This document shows, one piece after another, positions 19,790-31,929 of a stretch of 64,000 nt of DNA. Both the position numbers and the translations under genes were made by a program. The notes below the pieces were generated by a model. It saw only the letters and a program-made list of their open reading frames with translations, did not search any database and had not been told where the DNA came from. Origin of the DNA: Nothopassalora personata (taxonomy: Eukaryota > Ascomycota > Dothideomycetes > Mycosphaerellales > Mycosphaerellaceae); contig CM066288.1 in the NCBI GenBank assembly GCA_033816765.1, positions 1,178,001 to 1,242,000 on the forward strand, in the 5' to 3' direction. Every line of letters starts with the position of its first letter. Within the stretch, counting starts at the first letter, position 1.

Positions 19790-22700
19790 TAAATACATAA
19801 CCTATGCCCTTATTTTAGCGCCTTATACGGCCTTCGTAGGCACCTTATATTCGACTACTATACGCGTAGCCTTCGCGGATCCTTCCGCCGGCTTATACCG
19901 TCTTCGCTAACGCCTTATATTCGGCTACTATACGCGTAGTATTTACGAGTCCTTATACTAGCTCCTAGCTATTATACTCTTCTAGCTAGCCCTTCTATCG
20001 CACTAGGTACTATACTTTACCCTTATACTTACGCTTTCCTAGTACTGTCTCTACTTTATATTCCCCGTCCTTATTAGCGAGGGCTATAGTACCTCTATCC
20101 TTCTCGCTACCCGCGTACGGCTCGAGGAGGGATATATAGAATACATTATAAATTCTTAAGTCGGCTAGTAGTACTAGGCGGTACGCCTACGAACCGATAG
20201 CGTCGATAATGCGGTACGGTCTAATAAACTTCGGACCTATCTTCTTCTTCGGTAATACTAACCTTAGGTTCTTCGTAGATAATAAGACTATGTCGCCTAC
20301 GTAATAGCTCTTAGCCTTATAAGTCTTATTATAGTAGTAAGTCTAATCGGCTACTACGATTTCCTAACGCTTCGTAAGTATAGCGCGTATCTCTCGTATA
20401 CGGTTAACTAAGTCTACCGCTACTAGTACCTCCCCTTTCCGGATCTCGCCTTTAGATCCTATAGGTGTTAGGGTAATCTTAGGTCTCTAACTATACGCTA
20501 TCTCGAATAGGCTTATACGTAGCGTAGGGTAGATACTATTATTATATACGAATTTAGTAATAGCTAGCTACTTAGCCTACTCTATCTAGTTCTCGCTATA
20601 GTAATAACGAAGGTACTATTCTAAGGTTTAGTTTACTCTCTTAGTCTAGCCGTTAGTCTAAGGGTAGTGTAAGGGGCGGGCCCCTATTTCTTAGCATAGG
20701 CTACGCCTATACGTTCGGATTACTTTCCGACACCTTTTCTTCGGACAGCGTGTAACTTCCCCTTTCTTCCATATCGAACTTATTATAAACTTTATAGAAC
20801 TTTAGTATATACGTCGTTTACCCGTAATAGTCCCCTTCGCTAGGCGCCTACGATAAGTATACGACGCACCTATTATCTCTCCCCTATACGATTTTTATTA
20901 GTAGTATAAGCAGTTTACCTAGGCCGCCCTATATTATTATAGTATATACTCTTACTAGTAGCGATCGGGTCCCCTACGGCTCGTAGGCTCCTACTACTAT
21001 TATCGTCACCTTATCCTATATCTTCTCGTAGGTAGCGGTTACGAGCCTTACTATAGGCTCGTCCTCTCTTAATAGGGATTCCTTCTAGAAAGAGAGCTTA
21101 CTTTATAGCGTAGGAAGTAAGTTCGACGTCTACTACGCTACGCGTACGTAGTTACTACGTCGCAATAGCGTATCGGCTATATTACTCTTCCCCGACCTAT
21201 ACTCTACTACGAAGTCGAAAGATTATAGAAACGTCGCCTATCGAGCTTACCTCCCGTTTAGCTACTTTACTATTATAAAACCCTATAGGTTTGTATAGTC
21301 GACTAGTACCTAAACTGTATATAATATACCTTCGAGGTACGGTCGCTAATGCTTAAATGCCTCTACTACTACTAGTAGCTCTTAGTTATAGGTCTTATAA
21401 TTGTACTCGGTAGGTATTATCTTACGAGAATAGAAGGTAATTAGATACTACTTAGTCCTAAATAACTAAGAGATAATGCCTATAATCGTAAAACCTAAGG
21501 CATCTATTTTAACCCTCGTACGTAACTAAGGATCGAAGTGCCTTAGGATAGGTGCTCCGAGGAACCTAGCTTTTAGCCGTTAGAACGCTTACTCCTCGTA
21601 AGTAGACTATATAAGAGGCCCTTACTTCTTACTATTCTTACATCCCTTTAGTAGGTCTATTAATAGCTTCGTAATCCTCGAGTACCCTTCGATAAAGCGC
21701 CTATAGAAGTTATAGAATCCTAGGAAGGATTGAACCTTATAAAAACTCGTAGGCGTAGGCTATTCCTCGATTACGGCTACCCTACTCCTATCTATCGATA
21801 CGCCTACGATACTTACGATAAATCCTAGGAACTCGGCATTCTCCTAGAAGAAGCTATACTTCTTTAGGTTCGTAAATAGGGCGAACTTTCGTAGCCTCTC
21901 TAGTACCGCGCGTACGGCTCGTACGTGCTCCTTACGCGTTACGCTATAGATAAGGATGTTATCTAGGTAGACTACGTAAATGTTATCTACTAACCTAGTA
22001 AGGGCCTTATTAATGTACCCCTAAAAGGTAGCTAGTACGTTAGTTAACCTAAAAGGCATAACTAAGTACTCTTAGTAACCGTATCGCGTGCGAAACGTAG
22101 TCTTCTACTCGTCTCCTCGCTTAATAGGAATACGGTAGTAGGCATCCTATAGGTCGATTATAGTAAAGAGCCTAGCGCCCTATAGCCTATCTAAGGTCTT
22201 ACTAATTAGGGGCAGTAGGTACCGGTTCTTTACTATAATCTTATTTAGGCCTCTATAATCTATATAGAGCCTAAGAGTACTATTCTTCTTTAGTACGAAT
22301 AGGATAGGCGCACCTACCTCGCTTACGGATCGCCTAATCTACCCCTTCTCTATTACTTACGTAAGGTACTCCTTTAAGGCCTCTAGCTTAGTTAAGGACT
22401 AGTAGTATAGCGGCTTAAAAGGGGGTTTCTTTCCTTTAACGAGATTAATCGTATGCTTAACCCCGTCGGGCATCTTACGCTTCGCCTACTTATTAGGTAC
22501 GTATATATCTCGGAAGTCTATAAATTCTTTAGGCTACGAGGGGTCCTCTCCTTCGGGTACTACTATAGTAATAACCCGAACACTTATCGTATAAACCTGC
22601 TTTAAGCTCTCGAGATCCTTAAGGAACTCGCGTACGTTACGCTACTAAATCGTAGGCGTCTCTACACCGTAGTACTACTAGTTATCCTTATCGGCCTTTA

Positions 22701-23050
22701 CTATCCGATTACAATACCGCTAGGGTCTACCTAAAATAACTAACGGCCTACCTATAGGCGCTATATAGTAGATAGCGTCGCTTACGCGCTCTACTTCTAC
22801 ATCGTTAGCTAGTCGTACGCGAACCGTATAGGCGCCGTAGTAATACCCCTAGTCCTACGCGTACGACTCTAGATTTAGAAGCTTTATACTACTAATAGGC
22901 TATATCTAGTATCGGAGTATATACTCGTACGATACTAAGCTTAAATCTATACCGTTATCTAGAAGAAACGTAGCCTCGCGAAAGCCCTTACGCGTCTTAA
23001 CGGCGCCTCGTAAGTAACGCGCTAGACTCGTATCGACTTATCTTAAGGGG
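19790..23050 (-). pseudogene. Gypsy pol remnant (PR-RT-RNaseH-IN)
   Basis: Reading the minus strand through the RIP stops shows a protease site LLDNGIDLSLVSYEYI (about 22915-22990; the usual D-S/T-G reads D-N-G). The RT block includes TRYGY, EYLVMPFRLTNVLATF, GYINKAL, VDNIYVVYLDNILIYS (about 21950-22100; YLDD has become YLDN), and RNase H and integrase remnants follow downstream. Stops are TAA/TAG at expected Gln and Trp positions. Between about 20657 and 20850 the integrase core present in the sister element (57660-58250) is replaced by unrelated sequence. Confidence 0.8.
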
Positions 23051-23059
23051 TCTATATAG

Positions 23060-24250
23060 AAACTCGGACTTAGGAGCGACCCTTACCTAGTCCTCTACCT
23101 TTTCCCTATTCGCCCTTCTTAGTTAAAGCCTCGATAGTTTCTAACCTACGAACCGCTTACGCGTTACGGTCTTTCTATAGGTATCTATTCCGGTACTCCG
23201 TCTTATAGTAACCCTTCCTACCGTAGCCGTAGTACTCTACTTTCGACTTCTAGCTAGTTAAAGACGAGCTACTGGCGTCTCGCTACTAACTCGTACCCGA
23301 GGCGCCCGGTACTTAACTCTACTTCTATTACTTTAGGCGATCGGCCCGCTTATGTACGCCCTTAGCTTTACGCTTACGACGTATATACTACCCGCGGTTA
23401 TACCCTCCGCTACTACCTCGGCGCTCGGTACTTTCGATACGCGAGGCTAGGACTACTAGGTCTTCTCTAGTCGTAGGGATATTATAGTAGCTAACGATAG
23501 CGGACCGTAAGCGAGGCGTAAGCTTCGCTAGTAGGTGCCGTATACGTTACGCTTCTGAGTAGTTACCTAACTAGTTCTCTATAACATCTAGCTTAGTCGC
23601 GAATTGTCGCGCTATCTAGTTATCCTTCTATCTCGTAACCTCGTACTCTAACATAACGTTAAGTACGCGATTTATAGGATCGCCGTATACGTCTCGGTAG
23701 AACTCCTTAAAGTCCTAGTATATATACCCTATAAGGTTAACGGCGCTATAGTTAGTATACTATCGCTCGCTTACCTCTCCGCTAAGGTATATAACCCTAT
23801 ATAGGACCTTTAATTTATCTATCGCGTATATAGTACCTAAGAGGGCGAAGATAAGTAAGAGCTCCCGAAGGAATACCCTTACCTTCCTTATCGAATCCCC
23901 TCTAAAAGGCGTCGGCTCTTTTAGACGCGGTCGCGTCGTATACGCTACGGCCGCGCCTCGTACTATAATATTATCGTTAGTAGTTATAGAGATAGAGGTA
24001 GGGGTTATAGTAGGGAGGTAATCTTCTCTCCTCCCTCCTATACGCTCTAGAGGCGGTACGCTTATAGCGCGTAAGATCTCTAGCCGCTCGATCTCCCGCT
24101 ATATCTCTTACTCTTTAATCTTAGCCCGTAAGGCCTCTCTTCTCGTAACTAAGGCTATACGACGCGCCTACTACTATGCTCTAGGGCTTAGGGGCGGCGT
24201 AGGCGACTCGCCGTCGTATACGTCGTAATCGGGCTCTATAGCATATATAG
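23060..24250 (-). pseudogene. Gypsy gag remnant
   Basis: The interval between the protease motif and the 5' LTR. It is collinear with gag fragments of the outer element at 16815-17453 and 24475-24730. It encodes a long region with many TAG/TAA stops. The zinc-knuckle region near 23380-23400 is too mutated to read with certainty. Confidence 0.55.
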
Positions 24251-24276
24251 ATTATAACGAAGGGAAGCTTTAGAAC

Positions 24277-24474
24277 TATAAGGGCCGTAAGGCTATAAGG
24301 AGATGTCGCAATGTATAGTACGCCTACGATCTTCTAATCGTAGATAAACTAAAGCTTACTTTCTTCTATCGACGCTGTACGCGTCTCCTAGTGTACGTAT
24401 GCGCGTTACGTACGGTATACTAAGCCGGGCATAGCCGTATTATATGTAAGGGTTAGCTATAGGCTACCCTTATA
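24277..24474 (-). repeat. 5' LTR of Gypsy copy I
   Basis: 198 bp; starts tataagggccgtaagg and ends ggctacccttata, followed by the duplication TCTAG. It differs from the 3' LTR mainly at TG/TA and CA/TA sites. Confidence 0.85.
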
Positions 24475-24912
24475 TCTAGCTATTCCTTCTATAGACTCTA
24501 GAGGCGGCGCGATTGCGGTACGTAAGATCTCTAACTGCTTAATCTTCCCCTATATCTCTTACTCTTTAATTTTAGCCCGTAAGGTCTCTATTTTTATAAA
24601 TAAGGCCGCGCGACGCGCGACGCGCCTACTACTATACTCTAGGGCTTAGGGGGCCCGTAGGCACTTTACTATTACGCTTAGTTTTAAGCTCTATAATATA
24701 TATAGATTATAATAGGAGAAGAATTAGAATTATAAAAAAAATATTATAGTATATAGTATGCCTATAACCTATTAGTTATAGATAAACTAATTCTTACCTT
24801 CTCTTATAGACGTATTAAGCGTCTCTTTATTTATAGATACGTATTACGTACAGCTTACTAAGCCGGGCGTAACTATATATTATATATAAGAATTAGCTAT
24901 AGGCTACCTATA

Positions 24913-25329
24913 TAATAGTACTAAGTATAGTATATAATAATTAGATCTCCTTAAAGAATAGATTAACTATTTTTCTACTTTTATAGCTAATTAGTAAGGA
25001 TCTATATCCTTCTAGATATTTAGAGACTTAGCGTAGAACTCTAACTAATAGTTAAATCAATATTATTAGTTATAACTCTTAAGAATAATAATACCTACTA
25101 GTAGTATTAGTAAACTAGACAAACTAGATATATCTATAATAATCTAAATAGGCCTAATAGAAGTTTCTATAGATCTACTAGAGGTATTATTATACTATAT
25201 AATATCTATCTAAGACTAGAGCTTACTATAAATAAAAGGCTATAGGTAACTAAGTAGAGTTACCTATTTCTTAGCGGCTAATACCTTAGGTTTAAAGCGC
25301 TATAGCCTAATTATACTTAGATTATAATA
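24913..25329 (-). mobile_element. Copia remnant: 5' end of gag and 5' LTR
   Basis: 24913 to about 25190 matches the gag 5' region of the Copia element at about 53780-54050 (shared blocks such as tttagagacttagcgtagag and ctattagttataactct, with RIP changes). The rest to 25329 is the RIPped 5' LTR, ending agattataata as against cgtgaca in the better copy. It pairs with the remnant at 16226-16625 as the outer layer of the island. Confidence 0.55.
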
Positions 25330-25752
25330 CTACTTACTAATAATTATATTAGATTATAGGTTTAAAATAAGAAAGTTAAATCTATTATATTATTAGTCTA
25401 CTTGAATTATTACTTATATTACTACAATACTAGCGTTCTTTACTTATTTTATTATGGGCTGTGGCGGAGGCGAGACGGTAGTGACTACGCTTTCATGTGA
25501 CGATGCATGGTGTTGATGAGGCATTTGAGATAAATTATCCGTCGGGGCTTCGACGAATCGTAGTGCTGTTTCCATCACGAGGCTAGCGTACGTAGATCGG
25601 GGCCCGAGCATGTGAGGGAGGCAAGGTGTCAACGACCATGGTTTCGGTAGCGATGCTGCATCTCACGTCCCAAGTCATCGTACTCGGCAATCTCTTTTCC
25701 ATGAGTCCGGCTACTCCCAAACCCATCTCCCACGTCCACGAGCTCGACCTCC

Positions 25753-27258
25753 ATGGATGCAGCTCAACGTGCGGCCTCAGCAGATGATGGTGGCGACGAT
25801 AGAACGGCCACGTTCAGCAGCGGAGCGGCTCCAAGGTCCACGGCCGATGCATTATCTCCAGCAGAGGGATCTTGGAAGTCACAGCCTCTAACTCAGAAGC
25901 AGTCGGCCAAAATTCCGCACATCTTGGCTGCCTGTCGAGTTGGAAATCACGAAGCTTTGAGCGAGCTAGCGGCTTCAGAAGGTGGTCTTATTGCAGACGA
26001 AGTGCGACGTACGGCATGTATGTAACCTATTTGGGGACCGACGTATCACCGAAAGATGCTTACCATGCCCCAGGGCCAGTGCTGTTGGGCTGCCGGAACG
26101 GTCAGCGGCAGAGTGATGTGCCGTGGAGAACATATGAGCGGCATCGGGACGAAGATCAAGTTCAGCTCGATGTCAACCGGTCCTTCGTATACTATCCCGA
26201 GCGTGGGTCTGCCCACCCTCCTTTGTCTTCAGAGCGCTCACACGTATGTCTAGACGAGACCGCAGCACGTCTCGACGCGCGGAAAAGTGAGCTATCAGAC
26301 GTAATAACAGCCGTCCTACGACAACATCCGCGGCTATGCTACTTCCAAGGATTCCACGATATCGTTCAAGTACTGCTGCTGGTGTTAGGCGTCGACGCTG
26401 CCAAGCCCGCAGTCGCGCGGCTCTCTCTGTTACGCATCAGAGATTTCATGCTGCCTACACTGGCGGGTGCCGAGTCGCATCTTCGTCTTCTCCCAGCAAT
26501 CCTTTATGCTGCAGATGTGGAGCTATGCCAACACCTTGCAGGTGCAACAAGACCTACGCCATTCTTCGCGCTGTCTGCGACATTGACCCTGTACGCGCAC
26601 GACATCGAAGAATATGGAGACATCGCACGACTTTTCGACTATCTCCTGGCAAGCGAGGCTGCAGTGCCAGTCTACCTCTTCGCGGTCGTAAGTGATGGTG
26701 AAGATCTTGTGGCTCAAGCTACATAAGCTAATTTCTAGTCTGCAGATCATCATGTCGCGCAGGGTGGAGCTGCTCGAAATAGACCATGACGAACCTGAAA
26801 TGCTGCACTCCATCTTGTCGAAGCTGCCGAAGCCCCTGGACCTGGAGAGCCTCATCAGCAGAACACAAGATCTGTTCAAGCGATGTCCGCCTGAGAATTT
26901 ACCTCGGCGAGCCTGGAGTCACGTAAGCCCACACAGCGTGCTGAAGACAACTCGCAACCCCAATGCTTTGTCCATCCAGACGCTCGAAGACGGTGAAAAG
27001 TACTTCGACCAACAGGCTCGCCAGATCCATCGGCAGGATCAAATGAAAGCTTTGCACAGACGCGTCCGAGCGCTTGCACTGCATTACCGGCGCCAAGCTC
27101 GCTGGACCGGCGTCGCAGTCCTTGTCGCTGTAATGGCATGGTACTTTGGCCGAATAGGCGGGACGATCAACGGAGTCGGGTGGATCTCCGTGGCCCACAC
27201 TGTACGGCGCAGAGCTGTGGAGTATCTCTCGTCCTTGCTGACTCGTGTATGGTCGTAG
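25753..27258 (+). CDS. TBC-domain Rab GAP, TBC1D20/Gyp8-like
   Basis: Three exons: 25753-26017, 26074-26687, 26746-27258, giving 463 residues. Intron 1 (56 nt, donor gtatgt, acceptor cccag) splits the Trp codon of RRTAWPVLLGC, the TBC entry motif. Intron 2 (58 nt, donor gtaagt, branch gctaat, acceptor gcag) joins YLFAV to IIMSRRVELL. The dual-finger residues of Rab GAPs are visible: Arg124 in QLDVNRSF and Gln180 in CYFQGFHDI. A hydrophobic C-terminal segment (TGVAVLVAVMAWYFG, about residue 425) anchors the protein. TBC plus C-terminal anchor is the arrangement of TBC1D20 and yeast Gyp8, which act on Rab1/Ypt1-type GTPases at the ER-Golgi. The N-terminal 50 residues are low-complexity. It lies directly beside the RIP island with no sign of RIP leakage. 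Confident on family, moderate on substrate. Confidence 0.85.
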
Positions 27259-28448
27259 CCGCGGACCCAAGGGGAACACGTGTCGTCTATGCTGTACAGT
27301 ATCTAGGCAGGGTGCAGTTCAGAGACTTTGGACGACACTCTGGCCTCATCGAGCGACTGTCCTGTCGAAAGGTAGCATCAAGGATACTCTGTGTGGCAGA
27401 TATGGATTGGGTTGCTAAGTCTGCTGGAAGCTATCGTCACTACGAGATTTCTTCTAATCACTCAATGTGGATCGCATCGACTCATTCTGGCAATGCGCTG
27501 CTGCACGATGTGCTGTCCGCTCTCCATCGGCGGGCCTTGTCGTAGGCTGCCCAGGGTACAGGTTAGGCGTCAATCGCATGAGTCCAGATGCGCTCTCGAA
27601 GCCATAATCTCGTATGACTAGCGAAGCATTGCGGTCCTCGCCGAAGGCCTCGTGTGGTCTCGTATGGCCCCTATGTACTGGTCGAGCTCGTTCGATATAC
27701 TGCTACCATGCGACCGATAAAGGGATTTGGTCCATGGCCAGCGTGTCTTCGATTATTCGTGGCAGGCGATTGCTCGTACACCGGGGATTTCTTCTGCGAC
27801 GACACAGCGCAGGACAGCGATTGCCTGTTCTGCTAAGTGGACGACTCGCGCCAGTAGAAACTGGCCATAATAGGGCGATAAAGAGAAGGGTTTATGTTCT
27901 GATGAGTGATCAATCTTGTGATGGGCATCGGTCGTGGATCAAGGAATAGCCGCAACTGATGTCAAGTTCTCCGGCCTTCAATGAACAAAAGCTCGTCAGC
28001 CGTGATGCCTTACTACGTGGTGCAACACTGCTTCGTGGACCGTAGCGTCCCACGCCGGTCCGAACGATCTCAAGTCTGCACATGTATACAGCCAGCGCCT
28101 TGACACGTCGGAGCATTATATCGTTAGCCTGCTTTTGAAGAGGTTTCGGGATGGCGCTGACGCGCTTCCTTCAATACAACCAGGTGCGGCTATGCTAACG
28201 AAATAATCGTTCAATGTGTCAACACGTTGGTCAACTACGAGCAGCGAGGATACAGGTTATTTTCTTGCCTCCGCTTCATAACTTACGAAAGACGCAAGGC
28301 CAGAGCACGAATAAGCTGTGTGTCAAGGGAATGCACAGGGATATTGAGCCGCCCAGCTGCGTCAACGTTGAGGCAGCTCACCCCGTAGCACGGTATTTGT
28401 TGGGACGATCGAAGCACTACGCGCGGAACGGTTTTACACAGCTTCGTG
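27259..28448. other. Intergenic between convergent genes
   Basis: About 1.2 kb between the TBC gene (plus) and DRS1 (minus). Several short open frames occur but none resembles a protein family. A short string acaaaagctcgtcagc at about 27985 resembles part of DRS1 intron 3 but the similarity does not extend. Confidence 0.4.
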
Positions 28449-30978
28449 CTACTTCTTTGCCTTGGGCTTCGGCTTCCCTCCCTTGGGCTTAGATTTATTC
28501 TTTGCCTGCTTCTCCCTGCCCTTCTCATCTCTAGCCTTGCCGACCATCGTCGCCTTCTTACTCTTCATCCACTGCGCGCCATCTTTTCGGTCATCCTTGT
28601 CTTGCAAGCGCTTCTTCTCTTTGTTGGACAGCTTGCATTTCTTCTTCTCGGCCTTCATCACAGGCTCACCGTTCAACACAACCTTGCCCTTATCTCTTGC
28701 GGCTTGCTTGTCCTTTTCGCTTTCGAACCATGTCTTTTTAGGTCTCGACATGATCTCGTCCTCGTATCTCGCGATGTTGTCTGCACGAGTGAGGTCTCGA
28801 TCAGCTTGTGATAGGGCACGCTCCTCTTTCTCTTCGCGCATCACATCTTCGACATCCTGTTCTAGCGCATCCAGCCGTGCCATCCAAGCGTCTACATCGT
28901 GCGCCTCGGTCGTGCGTTGCTTGATGATAGCGCCTTGCGCCTTACCTGTCTTCACAGCTGCTTTGACCACCTTTCGATCAGGCTCAGCGGCCAAAGTGCA
29001 GGCACAACCCGATCTGCCGGCTCTTGCCGTTCTTCCGATTCTGTGGAGATAGATCTCGTGCGATTGAGGCGCTTCGTAGTTGATGACTGTGTCGATGCCC
29101 TTGATATCGAGACCTCGTGATGCAAGATCGGTAGCAAGTAGATACGACGCCTTTCCTGTTCTAAAGGCTTCAATCGAGTTGATACGCTGCTCCTGTGACA
29201 TGCTGCCGTGAAGCTCCGCTGCCTTCAGCCCACACAGCGCGAAGATGACACGGACACGATGCGCCTCTTTTTTCTGTCTGAAGAAGATGATTGCTCTGTC
29301 GGTGTAGACCTACAAACAAAAGCTCGTTAGCTATACCCGAGAACCGCATCCTAGTGGCTCAGAGAATTGTGCTGGGTTCGGGAAAGGCGTGCGCATCGAC
29401 ACATACCTTCTCACAGAGGTACATGAGGTACCCAAGGCGCTTTTGCTCTCTGCCAGGTCTCAGCCTGATGAATTCCTATCAACAAAAGAATGTCAGCTAT
29501 ATTCGAGAACTACGTGCCAGTCTTTCAGCACTCGTGCTAAGTTCGAGACAAGGCGCGCGCATGCATCAGATAACGATGATTTCAAGTCTTCGGTACGTAC
29601 CTGTGTCAAACCCGAGACCGTCTGCTTCTGCGCATCGACCATTAGTCGGACTGGTCGCTGCAGACCTGATCGTACCAGGTCATCAACTTTCGTCGTCATA
29701 GTGGCGGAGAAGAGCATTGTCTGTCGGGACTTTGGAATCTTTGTCAAGATCTCGTTCAACTCGTCTGCGAATCCTTCTTCAAGCATTCGATCGGCCTCGT
29801 CCAGTACCAGAATCTCAATAGTGCTGACGTCGAGCGAGCGATAGTTGCGTTCGAGGTCGATGAATCGTCCAGGAGTTGCGATGACAATATCCGGTCGCAT
29901 CTTGAGCTCCTTGTCCTGCTCCTTGATGCTCAGACCACCCACAGCCATGGCGACTGTGATATCTGTGAAAGCCGCCAGCTTCTTTGCCACGTTGAAGCAT
30001 TGCAACGCCAGTTCTCGAGTGGGCATCAGGATAGCCACGCGAGTCGTTGCAGTTCGCTTCGGGCGGAATAAAAGTCTCTCCAGGATAGGTATGAGGAATG
30101 CTGCCGTTTTACCAGAACCAGTCACGGCCCCACCGACCAAATCGTTTCCTTCCAGCGCGACAGGCACAGCTTTCATCTGGATTGGTGTTGGCTTTTCGAA
30201 GCCGACCGACGCCAGGCCTTTCAGGATAGGCCGTGAGAGGTTCATCGAGTGGAAGGCCGTCGCTGTAGGGCCTGGCTTCTTCGATTCTCCATCAGCAAAG
30301 AACGCATTTGCCTTCTCTCTTTCTGCGACATCCTCTCCAGCTTCTGAAGCAGAATACGCTTCTTCGTCGTCGGGATGCGCAACAGGCGGTGCGGTCTCCA
30401 TTCCATCGTCTTTGGCTCCAAGTCCAGCATCCTCGCTATTGCTCTCGTCCTCATCCTCCTCCATGGTATCGTCGATCGCGGTGTGAAATTCTTCCTCTTC
30501 CTCTTCACTTCCATCGTCTCCATCCATGTTCAGATCTTCGTCCCCGCTCTCCTCGTCTTCGGCCTCATCCTCATCTTCACCATTTTGCTCGGTGTTTTGC
30601 GTCTCGTGCTTTGGTCGTCTCCGCGCAACAAGAGCTTCTATACTGTCGTAGTTCTCCTGCACGCCATTACCCCATGTATCGAGATCGAGCGCAACTGCAC
30701 CAGCTTCATTTTCGAATTCGAATTCCGAGTCTAGTTCTGTGTCCTCTTGCTTCTGCTTTTTGACTGGAATCTGAACCTTTGTATTGCATTTTCGCTTGTT
30801 CGAGGGCGCTGGGGTCACGACTTCCTCCTCGCCGGACTCCTGTGAGACAACAGTTGTATTAGCTCCTTCAAGACTGACTTCCGGTGCAGCTGGTCTTGTG
30901 GAGATGCACGCATGCTACACCTACCTCGTCAGATATGTCACCATCCGATAACGTCCCTATCAGATCATCTACAACCAT
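28449..30978 (-). CDS. DRS1: DEAD-box RNA helicase Drs1/DDX27
   Basis: Four exons: 30978-30925, 30839-29601, 29475-29407, 29309-28449; 740 residues, all introns in phase 0. Exon 1 starts [18 protein letters not shown] and is needed for the Drs1 N-terminus. The N-terminal third is acidic (poly-Glu/Asp near 110-160). Helicase motifs are all intact: GFEKPTPIQ (Q motif), AVTGSGKT with Lys262 (I), PTRELALQ (Ia), ATPGR (Ib), DEAD from Asp365 (II), SAT (III), [13 protein letters not shown] (V) and [11 protein letters not shown] (VI). The basic C-terminal tail ([15 protein letters not shown]) is typical. Drs1 is a nucleolar helicase required for 60S (25S rRNA) ribosome assembly. Introns 2 (125 nt) and 3 (97 nt) flank a 69-nt exon and are similar to each other in sequence (see findings). 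Confidence 0.92.
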
Positions 30979-31723
30979 GGCGACGGACAATGCGAATGTG
31001 GTAGTGAGGTTGAGTGGTCCAAATCGACGACAAAATTTGGGATGCACATGGAAAGTATCACGCACGCGAGCCTCTTCCGAGATATAGCCGTAGCTATCCC
31101 ACATTATGAGCATTTACTGTTGTGAATCAGGTGACCAATGGCTGTGTTAGTCAGGACTTGGCACCCACACACTATATTACACTGTTTCTGTAGCTAGATA
31201 GTCTTACACCCTATAGTAATTTATAAGGGTTACTAATCTACCCTATCGTTTTAATCTAGAAGCTTATACTTGTTAAATACCTATTTATAATAGGTTATAA
31301 GCCCGGGTACTCCTCTACCTATTTATTCTAAAACCTAAATTATTATCGAAGCTCTATTAAGGATTAGCTTACCTTACTAGTAGACCCGACCCTATATCTA
31401 TTTTACGGATAACTATCTAATCGATTTAAAAACTACTATAGGACATCGGCACTAATTATTATTACCGTAGTATAGTATCTAAAAGAGCTAGACTAGAAAC
31501 AGAGTTTAGAAACAATACCTCTAGCAACCTAGTAAGGTCTACTAAGAATAACTAGGTACTTAGAAAAGGCGTGTAGTTTTAGGTATAGAAATCTATACTA
31601 ATTAGCGTACTACTAGAGAAGGATCGAGTTAGATATATTATCTATAACCTAGACTAGGTTAATCTAAAGCATACTCTAAATAGGATAGCTTATTAACAAC
31701 CCTAAGATACGGCTAAGAATACC
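30979..31723. other. DRS1 promoter, then RIP-type sequence
   Basis: 30979 to about 31170 is ordinary sequence upstream of DRS1. From about 31170 the composition switches to the RIP type (TpA-rich). 31170-31723 is unassigned RIPped DNA into which the Copia element inserted. Confidence 0.45.
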
Positions 31724-31929
31724 TATTACGTTATAAGTAGTTAGAAGTTATAAAATGGGCTTATAAAGGTGTTTCAAAAGCAGGTCGTAGATTGCATGTG
31801 TCTAAGCTAGAATTGAAGGGGCTGCTTATAAAAAGGCTATAGGTAACTAATTAATGTCACCTGATTCTTAGCGGCTACTACCTTAGGTTTAATTAGGCTA
31901 CAGCGCCGGTGTACGCTTAGATCGTAACA
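31724..31929 (-). repeat. 3' LTR of Copia
   Basis: 206 bp, beginning tattacgttataag (from tgttacgttac) and ending gatcgtaaca. It matches 54160-54365 throughout, differing mostly at RIP sites. Confidence 0.9.

Larger units (their letters stand above)
18015..24474 (-). mobile_element. Complete RIPped Ty3/Gypsy element (copy I)
   Basis: 6460 bp bounded by two 198-bp LTRs and a perfect 5-bp duplication TCTAG (18010-18014 and 24475-24479). In minus-strand order it contains 5' LTR, gag, protease, reverse transcriptase, RNase H, integrase, then an unusual plus-strand (antisense) gene, then the 3' LTR. RIP has turned Gln and Trp codons into stops throughout. Compared with the element at 54834-59816 its integrase core is replaced by about 195 bp of unrelated sequence. 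Confidence 0.85.
16630..24912 (-). mobile_element. Deleted Gypsy element (outer), hosting inner Gypsy
   Basis: Terminal repeats at 16630-16812 and about 24731-24912 align with each other and with the LTRs of the two other Gypsy copies (common blocks tatagataaactaa, ttagctataggctac). Directly after the left LTR comes gag-like sequence (16815-16925 and 17237-17453, homologous to about 23720-24030), so the whole pol region is missing. The first part of gag (24475-24730) lies on the far side of the inner element, which inserted into gag. All is heavily RIPped. Confidence 0.6.
15950..25430. repeat. RIP-mutated nested transposon island 1
   Basis: About 9.5 kb of TpA-rich DNA in which CA and TG dinucleotides are nearly absent while CG, CC and CT remain, the signature of CpA-specific RIP. 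No intact coding frame survives. The content is three nested LTR elements described separately: a decayed Copia on the outside, a deleted Gypsy in it, and a structurally complete Gypsy in the middle, plus a solo LTR of another family. Both edges are sharp against ordinary-composition gene DNA. Confidence 0.85.

Noticed and set aside
18015..24474. Host gene captured in plus orientation by simple insertion
   Set aside because: The antisense gene is at the same place in two Gypsy copies with different duplications, so it belongs to the element family rather than to a one-off insertion.
27961..28000. Introner-like fragment in the intergenic region
   Set aside because: Only about 16 nt resemble DRS1 intron 3 and the match does not extend.
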